The notes beneath the pieces were generated by a model. That model searched no databases, was not told where the DNA came from, and worked only from the letters and a program-made list of their open reading frames with translations. The position numbers were made by a program, and so were the translations under genes. 64,000 bases of DNA from assembly GCA_002746975.1 (NCBI GenBank), contig NVXE01000008.1, forward strand, positions 33,667-97,666, read 5' to 3'. Position 1 is the stretch's first letter. Every line of letters begins with the position of its first letter. The stretch comes from Bacteroidota bacterium (lineage in GTDB: Bacteria; Bacteroidota; Bacteroidia; Flavobacteriales_D; Sanyastnellaceae). Shown here piece after piece: positions 16,511 through 25,994 of this stretch.

Positions 16511-19500
16511 TTATTGACAAGCCTGTCCAAATGCAGATAGGAATTGTAACAAGTCAGCTGCAGTCACTGTTCCGTCACCATTAATATCTGCTGGGCAAGT
16601 ACTAGTGCCAACAGTGAAAGTACAAGTGCCGTCATCTACAGTCGCACCATTAGTAAAGTTATCCGCATCTGGGTAAGTACATCCGTAACAACCGTAAGTA
16701 CAAGTTGTGTTATCTGCTAAGTAAGCAGTAGCATTATAGTTACATGCAGTAGCATCATTGCAACCGAAAGCAGATGAGTTTGCAGCACCAGGTGTACCTC
16801 CATCAACCCAAGATGCTTGCCAGTTAGAACCTAAATCATTGCCCATTCCTAGAGTACCTGCGTTGTAAGCAGCTAACACCTCTGGGATATACTCTAATGA
16901 AGAACAACCACCATTAGGGTTACTGATTAGAGTGCTTCCTAGAATACTAAACCCAGCTCCAGGCCATGTTCCAGTAGAAGCATAAGTAACTGCATTTACT
17001 ACGTTACCCCATGCATCTTGAAGAGAAAGAGCCTCTCCGCTGTTTGAGAAGTTTCCTAAATCCATAGTAAACACCTGATATCCATTACCAGCATAGTTAG
17101 GAGTTCCTAACCCACCTGCAACAGTAATAACTACAAACTCTCCAGCTGCTAACACAGTTCCTGCAGGAAATACCATTCCTAATTGAGGAGCACCAGATGC
17201 TGAGTTGTAGAAGTTGTAACCAGAAATATCAGCAGGAAGATCACCTATATTATGTAGCTCACAGAATTCCCAATCGAAATCATTACCCTGTGAAGAACAA
17301 GGGTTAAAGTGAATCTCATTAATAATTATAGACGGCAATGTGTAGTAACACAGTGTATTGTCAGCTAACGTAGTATTAATATTGTAGTTCAGAGCTAATG
17401 GATCAAAACATCCTGTAATCACACAAGAACCATCATCTGCAACAGCAGCAGGATCGTAGTTATCTGCAGCAGGATTTGTACAACCAGCAAGATTAGAACA
17501 AGAACCATCATCTTCAGCAGCTTGTGGATCAAAATTAAGGAAAGTCAGATCCGTACAACCTAGTCTAACAACATCAAGGCTATTCCGTGGGATAAGCTTC
17601 CAAGCTCCGAAAGAATAGAAGTTAGGTCCAGTTACTCTGTAAGTAACTCCAGCAACAACTACAGGCATGTTTACCAAACCAACTAGAGTACTATCAGTGA
17701 TAGCATTATAAGCCATTCCACTTACTTTAACAATTCCAGATCCATCATCTAGCAACCACTCTGTATATCCAGCATTTGGATTAACTACAGGAGCAACTAC
17801 TTGAGTAAGTACGCTTTCCCACTGCTCATCATTAACAGCGAATGTAGAAACCAATTCTGGAGCAGGAAGAACGTTTCCTGAAGAGACAATTGTAGGGACA
17901 GCACCTGCGATTTGGCGTAAGCCGTAAACTTCACTTACAGTTCCTGTTACATCTAACAAATCTCCAACTGCGACACCTGAACCTATACACCAAATAGCTG
18001 AGAATGGACCTGTACCATTCTGAATTACGTAAGAAGGGTTATTTGAAAGTGCTGATGAAGCTGCGAATACAGCTGTTACGGTTCCACCTGTCATAACCTG
18101 ACCACTTACTAGCCCATTATGGATCTCCTGAACAGTTAGGTTAGGAATATAGATACAAGAACCATCATCGGTAGTGGCTGTACTATCATAGTTAGTAGCT
18201 CCTGGATCTGTACACCCACTAGTGCTAACAGCACAACCATTTGTGAAGACATGAGATCCTAAATTAGACCAATCATTAAGTGGGTTAACTATCCACTCCC
18301 CATCGAATTCGTTAGTTCCAGCAGAAGCTGCCCACATTCCTGCGTTACCTGCATTAACATCCGATTTACGTACTAGAGTATGGTTTTGTGTTGCATTTGC
18401 AACTCCTGAAACAATAAATCCAGTCCCAGGATCAGGACCTATACTTCCGATAAGATCAACAAGAACGGTATCTACTCCTACAATCTCTGCAAGACCGTAT
18501 GTATCGTCTCCATTAGATAAATATGTGTAAGTCATATCAGCTACTGCTAAAATCAAAGGATCTGCAGTAGGGTGAGCGATAACGTATGTGCTGTTAGGAG
18601 GAACAATTGCTCCAGCAGGGAATGTTAGAGTCCAGTAATCGAATTGATCTGTAATATATAAAGCTGCAGGAGTATTACATCCATTGCTACAATTAGCCAT
18701 TGTATACTGATCTAAGAAAATAGGAGAACTAGTAGGGTTGAAAAGCTCGATATACTTATTGTTTGCTGAACCCTCAGCAACTTCAGAAACAAACAATGTA
18801 CATGATGTGCCTGTAAAAATACATGAACCATCATTTACAGATGCAGTAGGATCGTAGTTATCAGCCTGAGTAAATGTGCAACCATATAAAAGAACATCAT
18901 TGACATCACGAGGTTGAAGTTTAAAAGCTCCAAATGAGAAATCCATAGCTCCAGTCACTTGTAAACTAGAACCTAAATTAACTAGTCCGGCAGCGATTGC
19001 TCCGAAACCTAAATCGTCAACAACTAATGCACCACTTGCATCATTAATTGACCACTCACCAAAACCAAGTGCTGGGTTTTCAACAGCACCCGAGGTTTGT
19101 ACCAAAACACCCTCCCATTGCTCCGCAGAAGCTGACAAAGTAGTAAGAACTTCAGCAGCAGGCAGTGCGTTTCCCTGACTTAGAATGGTGACTGTAGGAG
19201 TATTAATTTGAGTTAAGCTGAAGTTTTCAGCAACAACTCCAGACACATCTACTGCATCACCAATTTGCAACGCAACATCAGAACCATTAATCCAAATACC
19301 TGAGTATGGACCAACACCATCTTGAATAGTTGCTCTTGCACCATAAACTCCAGTTACTATACCTGATGTCAATACTCCAACACCTTCAAATAAACCTGTT
19401 TCCTGTCCTATTTGAATATCTGTAATAAATGTATAGGGAGAAGCTAAACAAGAACCATCGTCAAAGTCAGCAGCAGCATTATAGTTAGGAGCCACTGGGT

Positions 19501-20527
19501 CCATACAACCACCAATGCCTACTGTAATTGTTCCCACCATGCCTATAGCAGCGTGAGATCCAACTGAACAATCATAAGAATAAACACCTGGAATTGTAAA
19601 CGTATGTGAGCCAATGCAAACACCTCCCGATACTCCTGTAACAGAAGGGAAAGAAAACGCCTCAGGATTCCCAAAAGACAAGCCTGTCTGAGTTTCAATA
19701 TCACCATTAGCATTATGCGTACCACCAGTATTAACGAAGAAAACTAAGTCTCCTACATTAATGTTTAAAGCTGAAGGAGTAAAAGTGAAATTTGTTGCAA
19801 CAACCTCTATTCCGTCTAGGTTACAAGCATTCGGGAATAAACATGTTCCATCATCAGTATTTGCAGTAGGATCATAGTTCGTAGCGTTAGGGTTCATGCA
19901 TCCCGGAATAACTGGTCCACAAGTTCCAGTCATTGTGTGAACTCCTAAGTCTGTCCATGTATCTATTGGCAAAACACTCCATTCTGATGACGCAGCATCT
20001 ATTCCAGCGGAACTAGACCAAATTGGATTTCCTTGAGTGATGTCAGGATTTCTGACAAGAGTGTGGTTTTGTGTAGCATTTACAACTCCAGCAACAGCCC
20101 ATCCCGTTCCAGGATCACCTTGGTAATCACCTATAGCATCAACGAAAACGTGACTAAGTTCTGTCCCGAAAGCAAGCTTATATCCATCGTCTCCATTAGA
20201 CAAGAAATTATGCGTTTGGTTAGCTAAAGCAAGTATAGAGGGATCTGCAGACCCATGAGCGATTATGTAAACGCCTCCAGCAGGAATCGTTGCACCAACT
20301 GAGAACGTATTCCAATATTCGTACTGGCCAACAACTGTTGGAGCATTACTAACACTAGGGAAAGCGTATGTTGTTAAATCTATTGCAGCATTTGTTGGAT
20401 TATAAATCTCTAAATACTTATTGTTTCCGGACCCTTCAGCGTACTCTGAGAAAAACAGATCGCATTGGGCTTGAGTGTTTACAAACGACATAGTCGCTGC
20501 AACAAATAAAAATAAAATACGTTTCAT
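16511..20527 (-). CDS. Large secreted multidomain protein: lamin-tail domains, cupredoxin, Cys repeats, dockerin-like end
   Basis: Start chosen at ATG 20527 (MKRILFLFVAATMSF, cleaved after NTQA), giving 1338 residues; an in-frame ATG at 20557 lacks a signal-like beginning. Domains in order: lamin-tail domain (about 21-200); cupredoxin (about 242-337) with candidate type 1 copper ligands H271, C320, H325 and M330; OB-like domain (365-545); second lamin-tail domain (575-765); second OB-like domain (797-985); third lamin-tail domain (1065-1250). Nine roughly 25-residue repeats of the form GC...NYDP...DDGSC separate them. The C-terminus is a Cys-bracketed calcium loop, DINGDGTVTAAD, like half a dockerin. 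It is probably displayed or shed outside the cell. No specific function can be assigned, and no standard T9SS C-terminal domain is visible. Confidence 0.85.
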   Translation of the reverse strand: MKRILFLFVAATMSFVNTQAQCDLFFSEYAEGSGNNKYLEIYNPTNAAIDLTTYAFPSVSNAPTVVGQYEYWNTFSVGATIPAGGVYIIAHGSADPSILALANQTHNFLSNGDDGYKLAFGTELSHVFVDAIGDYQGDPGTGWAVAGVVNATQNHTLVRNPDITQGNPIWSSSAGIDAASSEWSVLPIDTWTDLGVHTMTGTCGPVIPGCMNPNATNYDPTANTDDGTCLFPNACNLDGIEVVATNFTFTPSALNINVGDLVFFVNTGGTHNANGDIETQTGLSFGNPEAFSFPSVTGVSGGVCIGSHTFTIPGVYSYDCSVGSHAAIGMVGTITVGIGGCMDPVAPNYNAAADFDDGSCLASPYTFITDIQIGQETGLFEGVGVLTSGIVTGVYGARATIQDGVGPYSGIWINGSDVALQIGDAVDVSGVVAENFSLTQINTPTVTILSQGNALPAAEVLTTLSASAEQWEGVLVQTSGAVENPALGFGEWSINDASGALVVDDLGFGAIAAGLVNLGSSLQVTGAMDFSFGAFKLQPRDVNDVLLYGCTFTQADNYDPTASVNDGSCIFTGTSCTLFVSEVAEGSANNKYIELFNPTSSPIFLDQYTMANCSNGCNTPAALYITDQFDYWTLTFPAGAIVPPNSTYVIAHPTADPLILAVADMTYTYLSNGDDTYGLAEIVGVDTVLVDLIGSIGPDPGTGFIVSGVANATQNHTLVRKSDVNAGNAGMWAASAGTNEFDGEWIVNPLNDWSNLGSHVFTNGCAVSTSGCTDPGATNYDSTATTDDGSCIYIPNLTVQEIHNGLVSGQVMTGGTVTAVFAASSALSNNPSYVIQNGTGPFSAIWCIGSGVAVGDLLDVTGTVSEVYGLRQIAGAVPTIVSSGNVLPAPELVSTFAVNDEQWESVLTQVVAPVVNPNAGYTEWLLDDGSGIVKVSGMAYNAITDSTLVGLVNMPVVVAGVTYRVTGPNFYSFGAWKLIPRNSLDVVRLGCTDLTFLNFDPQAAEDDGSCSNLAGCTNPAADNYDPAAVADDGSCVITGCFDPLALNYNINTTLADNTLCYYTLPSIIINEIHFNPCSSQGNDFDWEFCELHNIGDLPADISGYNFYNSASGAPQLGMVFPAGTVLAAGEFVVITVAGGLGTPNYAGNGYQVFTMDLGNFSNSGEALSLQDAWGNVVNAVTYASTGTWPGAGFSILGSTLISNPNGGCSSLEYIPEVLAAYNAGTLGMGNDLGSNWQASWVDGGTPGAANSSAFGCNDATACNYNATAYLADNTTCTYGCYGCTYPDADNFTNGATVDDGTCTFTVGTSTCPADINGDGTVTAADLLQFLSAFGQACQ

Positions 20528-20620
20528 TATAGAACGGTTTGGTTTTGAGTAGGCCAATTTACGAGGTTTTGTCTAATAAAAACTAGTTTTCAGGGAGTTT
20601 TTATACAGTTACGTCGAGTT

Positions 20621-21217
20621 TTACTCCTTAGAAAGCAGCTTGAATGATTTCCTGTGAATTTCTGAAGGGCCAACTATCTCAATGCCAGCGCGATGTACCT
20701 TGGTTGGATACCCGAAATTCGTGTCCCATCCATACCCTGGGAAAACTTTATGCATTTTAAGCATATACTCATCTCTATGTGTCTTTGCAAGTATGCTAGC
20801 AGCTGCTATTGATGCAAATTTTCCATCTCCTTTAACAAAGCAAGTATGAGGTGGCATTGTTTGTGATGTCACGAATCGGTTACCGTCAATTATTATGTGG
20901 TCCGGTTTAATAAAAAGTTGTTCTACAGCCTCTCGCATTGCTAAAAATGAAGCCTGTAAGATATTTATTTCATCGATTTTATCATGGGGAACGAATGATA
21001 CTGCCCACGAAACGGCCTTAGATTCTATCAAAATACGTAACTCATCACGTTTTTTTGAAGAAAGTTTCTTACTGTCATCGAGGGCAAGACTGTTTGCTGT
21101 TTCAAAATCTAAAATAACAGCTGCCGCGACGACAGGCCCAGCTAAACAGCCCCTACCTGCTTCATCACAGCCTGCTTCTACTCTACTCGGCTCTGAATAT
21201 GGAAGTAGTTTTGCCAT
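20621..21217 (-). CDS. rnhB: Ribonuclease HII
   Basis: Cleaves RNA in RNA/DNA hybrids and removes ribonucleotides misincorporated into DNA. The 198-residue length fits. The catalytic motif CDEAGRGCLAGP supplies D18 and E19, a third acidic residue lies in HIIIDGNRF near residue 109, and KGDGKFASIAAASILAK is the conserved nucleic-acid-binding block. The start is the ATG at 21217, one base after the glycosyltransferase stop codon, so the two genes are probably translationally coupled. Confidence 0.96.
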   Translation of the reverse strand: MAKLLPYSEPSRVEAGCDEAGRGCLAGPVVAAAVILDFETANSLALDDSKKLSSKKRDELRILIESKAVSWAVSFVPHDKIDEINILQASFLAMREAVEQLFIKPDHIIIDGNRFVTSQTMPPHTCFVKGDGKFASIAAASILAKTHRDEYMLKMHKVFPGYGWDTNFGYPTKVHRAGIEIVGPSEIHRKSFKLLSKE

Positions 21218-21218
21218 T

Positions 21219-22328
21219 TTATTTCACCTCTAGCATTTCATCAATTGCCATCGAAAGTAGTTTAGCACTTTTTTCCCATGAAAATTCTGCTGCACGCTTT
21301 ATCCCTGCTCTCACTCTGTCATTATACCAAACCTCATCATTTTCAAGTTTCAATAATTCTTTGGCTGCCGAATTTGAATCTGAAGGGCTAACTAACGCCG
21401 CCTCAGCACCCCCACAAACTTCTGGAATAGAGGTCGTATTGCTCGCGATAACAGGAACTCCACATGCCATCGCTTCGACAATAGGAACTCCAAATCCCTC
21501 AAAAAAAGGAAGGTAAAGAAGTGCATTAGCAGCTGCAATTGTATTTACAAGATCATCGTCATTTAAACGACCCACCCAATGAACATTTTCTGCTTTAATT
21601 ACTTCGTCACTCCACATCGCAGAACCGACAATAACAAGGTCTGATTTACCACCTAAAGAACAATAAACCTTATGAGCTTCAATCATCCCCTTAATGTTTT
21701 TTCTTGGATGTATCGAACCTACAAAAACATGATACTTATTACCATTAGAAACCGAGTTTCTTACATGAGCTTTTTGCTTTTCCGATATCGGAGCGAAAGA
21801 CTTATCTGGTGCGTTGGGTATTACAGAAATTGAACTAGAATCTAATCCGTAAGTTTCGGATATATCTTGTTTACTAAATTCCGACACCGTACAAAGCTTA
21901 GTTGCACGCCTCGCATATTCGGGAAATCGCGTTCTAAAATGCTTTGCATATCGTGGGGGGAGCCATTCTGGATGATGCTCGAAATTAATGTCGTGAATTA
22001 CATTAAGTTGAGGGATTTTCGATCTTCTAGAAAGATATCCATCAGCAGAAACGAAAGCATCAGCCCTCCATCTCTTTAATTTCCATGCAATTGCAAAGTC
22101 GAACCAAATATCGAAAAGCCATGGCCTTCTTGCTGGAGGAAGAAGGCAAATTGACGAGCAGTTTGGTCCAAATTCAAATTGAGATGGGGGTTTTCTATCG
22201 AAGATTAATAGAAATTCATCATTAGGCCTTTGCATTACAATTCTTTTATAGCACTGATAGGTAAATCTACCTGTTCCCTCTAACATTCCGGGAATCAATA
22301 ATCGTGCGTTTAATGCAATGCGAGCCAT
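21219..22328 (-). CDS. Family 4 glycosyltransferase
   Basis: A 369-residue GT-B-fold enzyme that transfers a sugar from a nucleotide donor, presumably to a surface polysaccharide or lipid acceptor. The C-terminal donor-binding domain shows VGSIHPRKNIKGMIEA and the EX7E motif in FFEGFGVPIVEAMACGVPV, then SNTTSIPEVCGGAA-like loops. The N-terminal domain begins MARIALNARLLIPG. The donor and acceptor cannot be read from sequence. The divergent operon across the promoter region contains Wzz-like and O-antigen-ligase-like genes, which supports an envelope polysaccharide role. Confidence 0.9.
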   Translation of the reverse strand: MARIALNARLLIPGMLEGTGRFTYQCYKRIVMQRPNDEFLLIFDRKPPSQFEFGPNCSSICLLPPARRPWLFDIWFDFAIAWKLKRWRADAFVSADGYLSRRSKIPQLNVIHDINFEHHPEWLPPRYAKHFRTRFPEYARRATKLCTVSEFSKQDISETYGLDSSSISVIPNAPDKSFAPISEKQKAHVRNSVSNGNKYHVFVGSIHPRKNIKGMIEAHKVYCSLGGKSDLVIVGSAMWSDEVIKAENVHWVGRLNDDDLVNTIAAANALLYLPFFEGFGVPIVEAMACGVPVIASNTTSIPEVCGGAEAALVSPSDSNSAAKELLKLENDEVWYNDRVRAGIKRAAEFSWEKSAKLLSMAIDEMLEVK

Positions 22329-22419
22329 TTGGCTAAGTTAAAGACAAACCAATTACTGAAGTTGGCAGATTGAGTCCAAATTGCTCTTATCATTGCACTA
22401 TAAATAGGATACTACTTTG

Positions 22420-23343
22420 ATGAATTACGCTGAAGAAATAATCAAGCTTAAGAAAGAGAAAAACGCCGTTATTCTGGCCCATTACTATCAAATACCAGAA
22501 ATTCAGGATATTGCTGATTACGTAGGTGATAGTTTGGGATTGTCAAAACAAGCTGCCTCTACTGATGCAGATATGATAGTTTTCGCAGGAGTACATTTTA
22601 TGGCGGAAACTGCCAAAATAATTAATCCTTCAAAAACAGTAGTTCTACCTGACCTTGATGCAGGTTGCTCTCTTGCAGATTCTTGCCCAGCTTCGGGACT
22701 TCAAAAATTAAAAAGCTCAAACCCTAACCATGTCGTTGTAAGCTACATAAATTGCTCTGCCGAAGTCAAAGCTATGAGTGACATTATATGTACTTCATCA
22801 AATGCCGTGAAAGTTGTCGAATCTATCCCTAAAAATAAGGAAATCATTTTCGCTCCTGACAAAAATTTAGGGCGATATGTTTCTGAGAAAACTGGAAGAA
22901 AATTATTAATTTGGGATGGCGAATGTGAAGTACATGTAGAATTTTCAAACGAAAAAATTGAACAAATTCAAATAGCACATCCAGAATCAAAACTTATTGC
23001 ACACCCTGAGTCACAGCAACAAATTCTTGATCAATCAGACTTTATAGGGTCAACTTCAGCACTTTTGAAGTTCGTACAGGAGGATAACGCACAAGAATAT
23101 ATCGTAGCAACCGAGGTGGGAATCCTTCACAAGATGAAGCAACTTGCTCCAGATAAAAAATTCATTCCGGCTCCTATATACGCGAACAATACTTGCGCTT
23201 GCAGTGAATGTCCATATATGAAGCTCAATACATTAGAGAAAATTTACAATTGTATGAAAAACGAGCAACCTCAGATAAATGTTGAGGAAAGTACTCGTCA
23301 AGCAGCGGCTAAATCCCTTGACAGAATGCTCTCTTTAGCATAG
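22420..23343 (+). CDS. nadA: Quinolinate synthase
   Basis: Condenses iminoaspartate with dihydroxyacetone phosphate to quinolinate in NAD synthesis, using an oxygen-sensitive [4Fe-4S] cluster. I start at ATG 22420; the preceding TTG adds one residue only. The 307-residue protein carries the three cluster cysteines: C83 in DAGCSL, C169 in DGECEVH and C264 in SECPYM. Substrate motifs [29 protein letters not shown] and GSTSALL are present. A weak promoter (TTG, 23 bases, TATCATTG at 22388-22395) lies upstream. nadB follows after two bases. Confidence 0.96.
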   Translation: MNYAEEIIKLKKEKNAVILAHYYQIPEIQDIADYVGDSLGLSKQAASTDADMIVFAGVHFMAETAKIINPSKTVVLPDLDAGCSLADSCPASGLQKLKSSNPNHVVVSYINCSAEVKAMSDIICTSSNAVKVVESIPKNKEIIFAPDKNLGRYVSEKTGRKLLIWDGECEVHVEFSNEKIEQIQIAHPESKLIAHPESQQQILDQSDFIGSTSALLKFVQEDNAQEYIVATEVGILHKMKQLAPDKKFIPAPIYANNTCACSECPYMKLNTLEKIYNCMKNEQPQINVEESTRQAAAKSLDRMLSLA

Positions 23344-23345
23344 CA

Positions 23346-24923
23346 ATGAAAGAGGTTGATTTCTTAGTTATCGGATCTGGCATTGCTGGCTTATGTTATG
23401 CTATTAAAGTAGCTGAGCATTTTGATTCGGAGGGAAAGGACGTGAAAATATGCATGCTCTCTAAAGTTATTGAGGATGAAACTTCAACTAAATACGCTCA
23501 AGGTGGAATAGCAGGTGTGTTTGATAATTCAAAAGATTCTTTCGAAAAGCATATAGAAGACACCATTCTCTGTGGTGATGGTTTGTCCGATATTAGTGTA
23601 GTTGAAATGGTTATTAAAGAAGGCCCTCGAATAATTCAAGATATAATTAAGTGGGGTACTAATTTCGATTTAGGTGAAGACGGGGAGTACGATTTGGCAA
23701 AAGAAGGCGGTCACTCAGAAAGCAGAATAGTACACCATAAAGACATTACAGGGAAAGAAATCGAAAGATCCCTTTTAAGTAAGGCCTCTAAATTCGCTTC
23801 TATAGAAATTCTATCACATTACTTCGCTGTCGATTTAATTACACAACACCATCTAGGAAAGGCTATTGAACGCAATGTGGGGGAAATTGAATGTTTTGGT
23901 GTTTATGCCTTAAACAGAAGGGATAACAAGGTCATAACCATACTTTCTAAATGCACTCTTTTAGCAGCCGGAGGAGCTGGGAATATTTATTCAAATACAA
24001 CGAATCCAAGCATTGCTACTGGAGATGGTGTTGCTATGGCATACAGAGCTAAAGCAGATATCTCAAACATGGAGTTTTTCCAATTTCATCCAACCTCCCT
24101 TTACAATCCTGACGAAAGGCCGTCATTTTTAATCTCAGAAGCTGTGAGAGGCATGGGGGGTATATTAAAGGATAGAGATGGCAAAGATTTTATGCACAAG
24201 TATGATGAAAGAGGCTCCCTCGCTCCTCGTGACATCACTGCCAGAGCTATTGATTCTGAGTTAAAGAAGTTTGGAGGAAGTCACTTGTATTTGGACGTTA
24301 GTCACTTAGATTATGATAGGTTTATTGAGCATTTTCCTAACATTACTAATAAGTGCTCCTCTTTAGGCATCGATATTAAAGACCAAATGATTCCTATCGT
24401 CCCCGCCGCACATTACATGTGTGGTGGTATAGTTGTCGATAAAGACGGGAAGACAACGATAAAAGGTCTTTATGCATGTGGGGAATGTTCTTCAACTGGG
24501 CTACATGGTGCTAATCGACTTGCGTCTAACTCGCTCCTGGAAGCATTGGTCTATGCAAACAGATCGTATTTGGCCTCGATTAATGATGTTAATAAGGAGC
24601 ATAAAGTTGACGTCCCAGAATGGAATATTGAGGGTACTGGACATCCTGAGGAATGGGTGGTTATTGAGCATGCTATCCGTGAACTGCAAAGTATTATGAG
24701 TAATTATGTGGGGATTGTAAGAACAAATACCCGATTAAACAAAGCAAGGATAAGATTGGAGGTCCTTTATGAGGAAATGGTGCAAGAGTTTAAGAGCTAT
24801 AAACCTTCCATACGTGTACTTGAGCTTAGGAACATGATAAATGTTGCACATTTGGTTATAGAACAGGCACTTCTGAGGAAAGAAAATAGAGGATTACATT
24901 ATTCTCTAGACAATGAAGGATAG
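23346..24923 (+). CDS. nadB: L-aspartate oxidase
   Basis: FAD enzyme oxidising L-aspartate to iminoaspartate, the substrate of NadA encoded just upstream. The 525-residue length is normal. FAD-binding motifs are VIGSGIAGLCYA near residue 8, KYAQGGIAGVF near 52 and AAGGAGNIYSNTTNP. The succinate-dehydrogenase-like active-site blocks FFQFHPTSLY and RGSLAPRDITARAID and the C-terminal GECSSTGLHGANRLASNSLLEAL are clear. nadC is not in the window. Confidence 0.96.
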   Translation: MKEVDFLVIGSGIAGLCYAIKVAEHFDSEGKDVKICMLSKVIEDETSTKYAQGGIAGVFDNSKDSFEKHIEDTILCGDGLSDISVVEMVIKEGPRIIQDIIKWGTNFDLGEDGEYDLAKEGGHSESRIVHHKDITGKEIERSLLSKASKFASIEILSHYFAVDLITQHHLGKAIERNVGEIECFGVYALNRRDNKVITILSKCTLLAAGGAGNIYSNTTNPSIATGDGVAMAYRAKADISNMEFFQFHPTSLYNPDERPSFLISEAVRGMGGILKDRDGKDFMHKYDERGSLAPRDITARAIDSELKKFGGSHLYLDVSHLDYDRFIEHFPNITNKCSSLGIDIKDQMIPIVPAAHYMCGGIVVDKDGKTTIKGLYACGECSSTGLHGANRLASNSLLEALVYANRSYLASINDVNKEHKVDVPEWNIEGTGHPEEWVVIEHAIRELQSIMSNYVGIVRTNTRLNKARIRLEVLYEEMVQEFKSYKPSIRVLELRNMINVAHLVIEQALLRKENRGLHYSLDNEG

Positions 24924-24971
24924 AGAGATAAGAAACGTAACTTCGCAGCGTTGAGTACAAAACATAATGAT

Positions 24972-25994
24972 ATGACGCCAAGAAACGAAAATAGCAATTC
25001 ATCTAATTTAGACTCTTCTCATTTACTGTTGTTTGTTTACAATCGAATGCGTGTTTTCGTAATAGTTGGAGCTCTTGCATTATTTATATCTGCAGGTGTC
25101 TCATTATTGTTGGAAGAAAAATTTGAATCCTCTGTGATTCTGTTTGCTACAACTCAAAGCTCTATCGGAGAACAATTTTTTGAGGAAAGCAAACAGGGAG
25201 ATCTTCTTGCATACGGAGAAACTGAAGATGCTGAACGTCTTTTACAATTGTTCAATTCTAATTACGTAAGAACTCAAATTATAAAGTCTTATAAGTTAGA
25301 TGAACATTACGATATCGACCTTTCAGAAGCAGGTTCTAGGACACTTCTACAAAAGGAATACAATAGCAATGTAGGAGCTGATCTTACTCGTTTCGGGTCA
25401 ATCCGAATACACGTATTAGACAAAGATCCAAATATCGCTCGAGACATCGCCAACGACCTTGTATTTATCGTAGATAGTCTAGCAAATGGATTAAGAAACG
25501 AAAGAGCCCATATTGCTTTAAAGCTTGCAAAAAAATCTTATGAAAAAGCCCTTATAGAAATTCAAGATGCTGAGAACAGTTTGGGAGAACTCCACAAGAA
25601 AGGTATTTACGATTTCGAAGCCCAAGTTGAGGGGCTGACTGCTGAATACGGGAGAGCGATTACGACTAATAATCTTAAAGGTGCAAAAACACTCAAGGAA
25701 AACTTAGAACAAATCGCAAAATTTGCAAATGACTACAATAAACTTGTTAATTTTCTAGAGCCGGCATATCTTCAATTAGCTACATTAAAAAAGAGATTTG
25801 ACCTTATGAGTGTTGATGCATCGGCTCAATTACCTTCTAACTTAGTTGTCGATTATGCTGAAGCCGCTGATAAAAAGTCATATCCTGTGAGGTGGCTAAT
25901 CGTGGTTGTAAGCGTAATTTCAACTCTTGTTATGGCGTTAATCTTACTTCTTATAATAGACAGTATTAAAAGCACTGAAAGCTTAGAAAAGTGA
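24972..25994 (+). CDS. Wzz/chain-length-determinant-type inner-membrane protein
   Basis: About 340 residues with transmembrane segments near residues 36-56 (VFVIVGALALFISAGVSLL) and 311-333 (LIVVVSVISTLVMALILLL) flanking a largely helical periplasmic domain. This is the topology of Wzz-type polysaccharide co-polymerases, which set polysaccharide chain length. ATG at 24972 is preferred over an in-frame TTG at 24951. No cytoplasmic tyrosine-kinase domain is attached. The gene overlaps the following ligase-like gene by four bases (GTGA), which supports a joint role in surface polysaccharide assembly. Confidence 0.82.
   Translation: MTPRNENSNSSNLDSSHLLLFVYNRMRVFVIVGALALFISAGVSLLLEEKFESSVILFATTQSSIGEQFFEESKQGDLLAYGETEDAERLLQLFNSNYVRTQIIKSYKLDEHYDIDLSEAGSRTLLQKEYNSNVGADLTRFGSIRIHVLDKDPNIARDIANDLVFIVDSLANGLRNERAHIALKLAKKSYEKALIEIQDAENSLGELHKKGIYDFEAQVEGLTAEYGRAITTNNLKGAKTLKENLEQIAKFANDYNKLVNFLEPAYLQLATLKKRFDLMSVDASAQLPSNLVVDYAEAADKKSYPVRWLIVVVSVISTLVMALILLLIIDSIKSTESLEK

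Noticed and set aside
16560-19920. Spaced DNA repeats suggesting a CRISPR array
   Set aside because: The repeats are in-frame protein motifs with variable DNA and irregular spacing within one coding sequence.
21867-22079. Antisense open frames within the glycosyltransferase and elsewhere as small genes
   Set aside because: They are confined to the shadow of clear genes, lack family motifs and have no promoter or signal features.
22981-23040. Suspected loss of an iron-sulphur ligand in NadA because AHPES lacks a cysteine
   Set aside because: In the E. coli type the HPES segment also has Ser. The true ligands correspond to C83, C169 and C264, all present.
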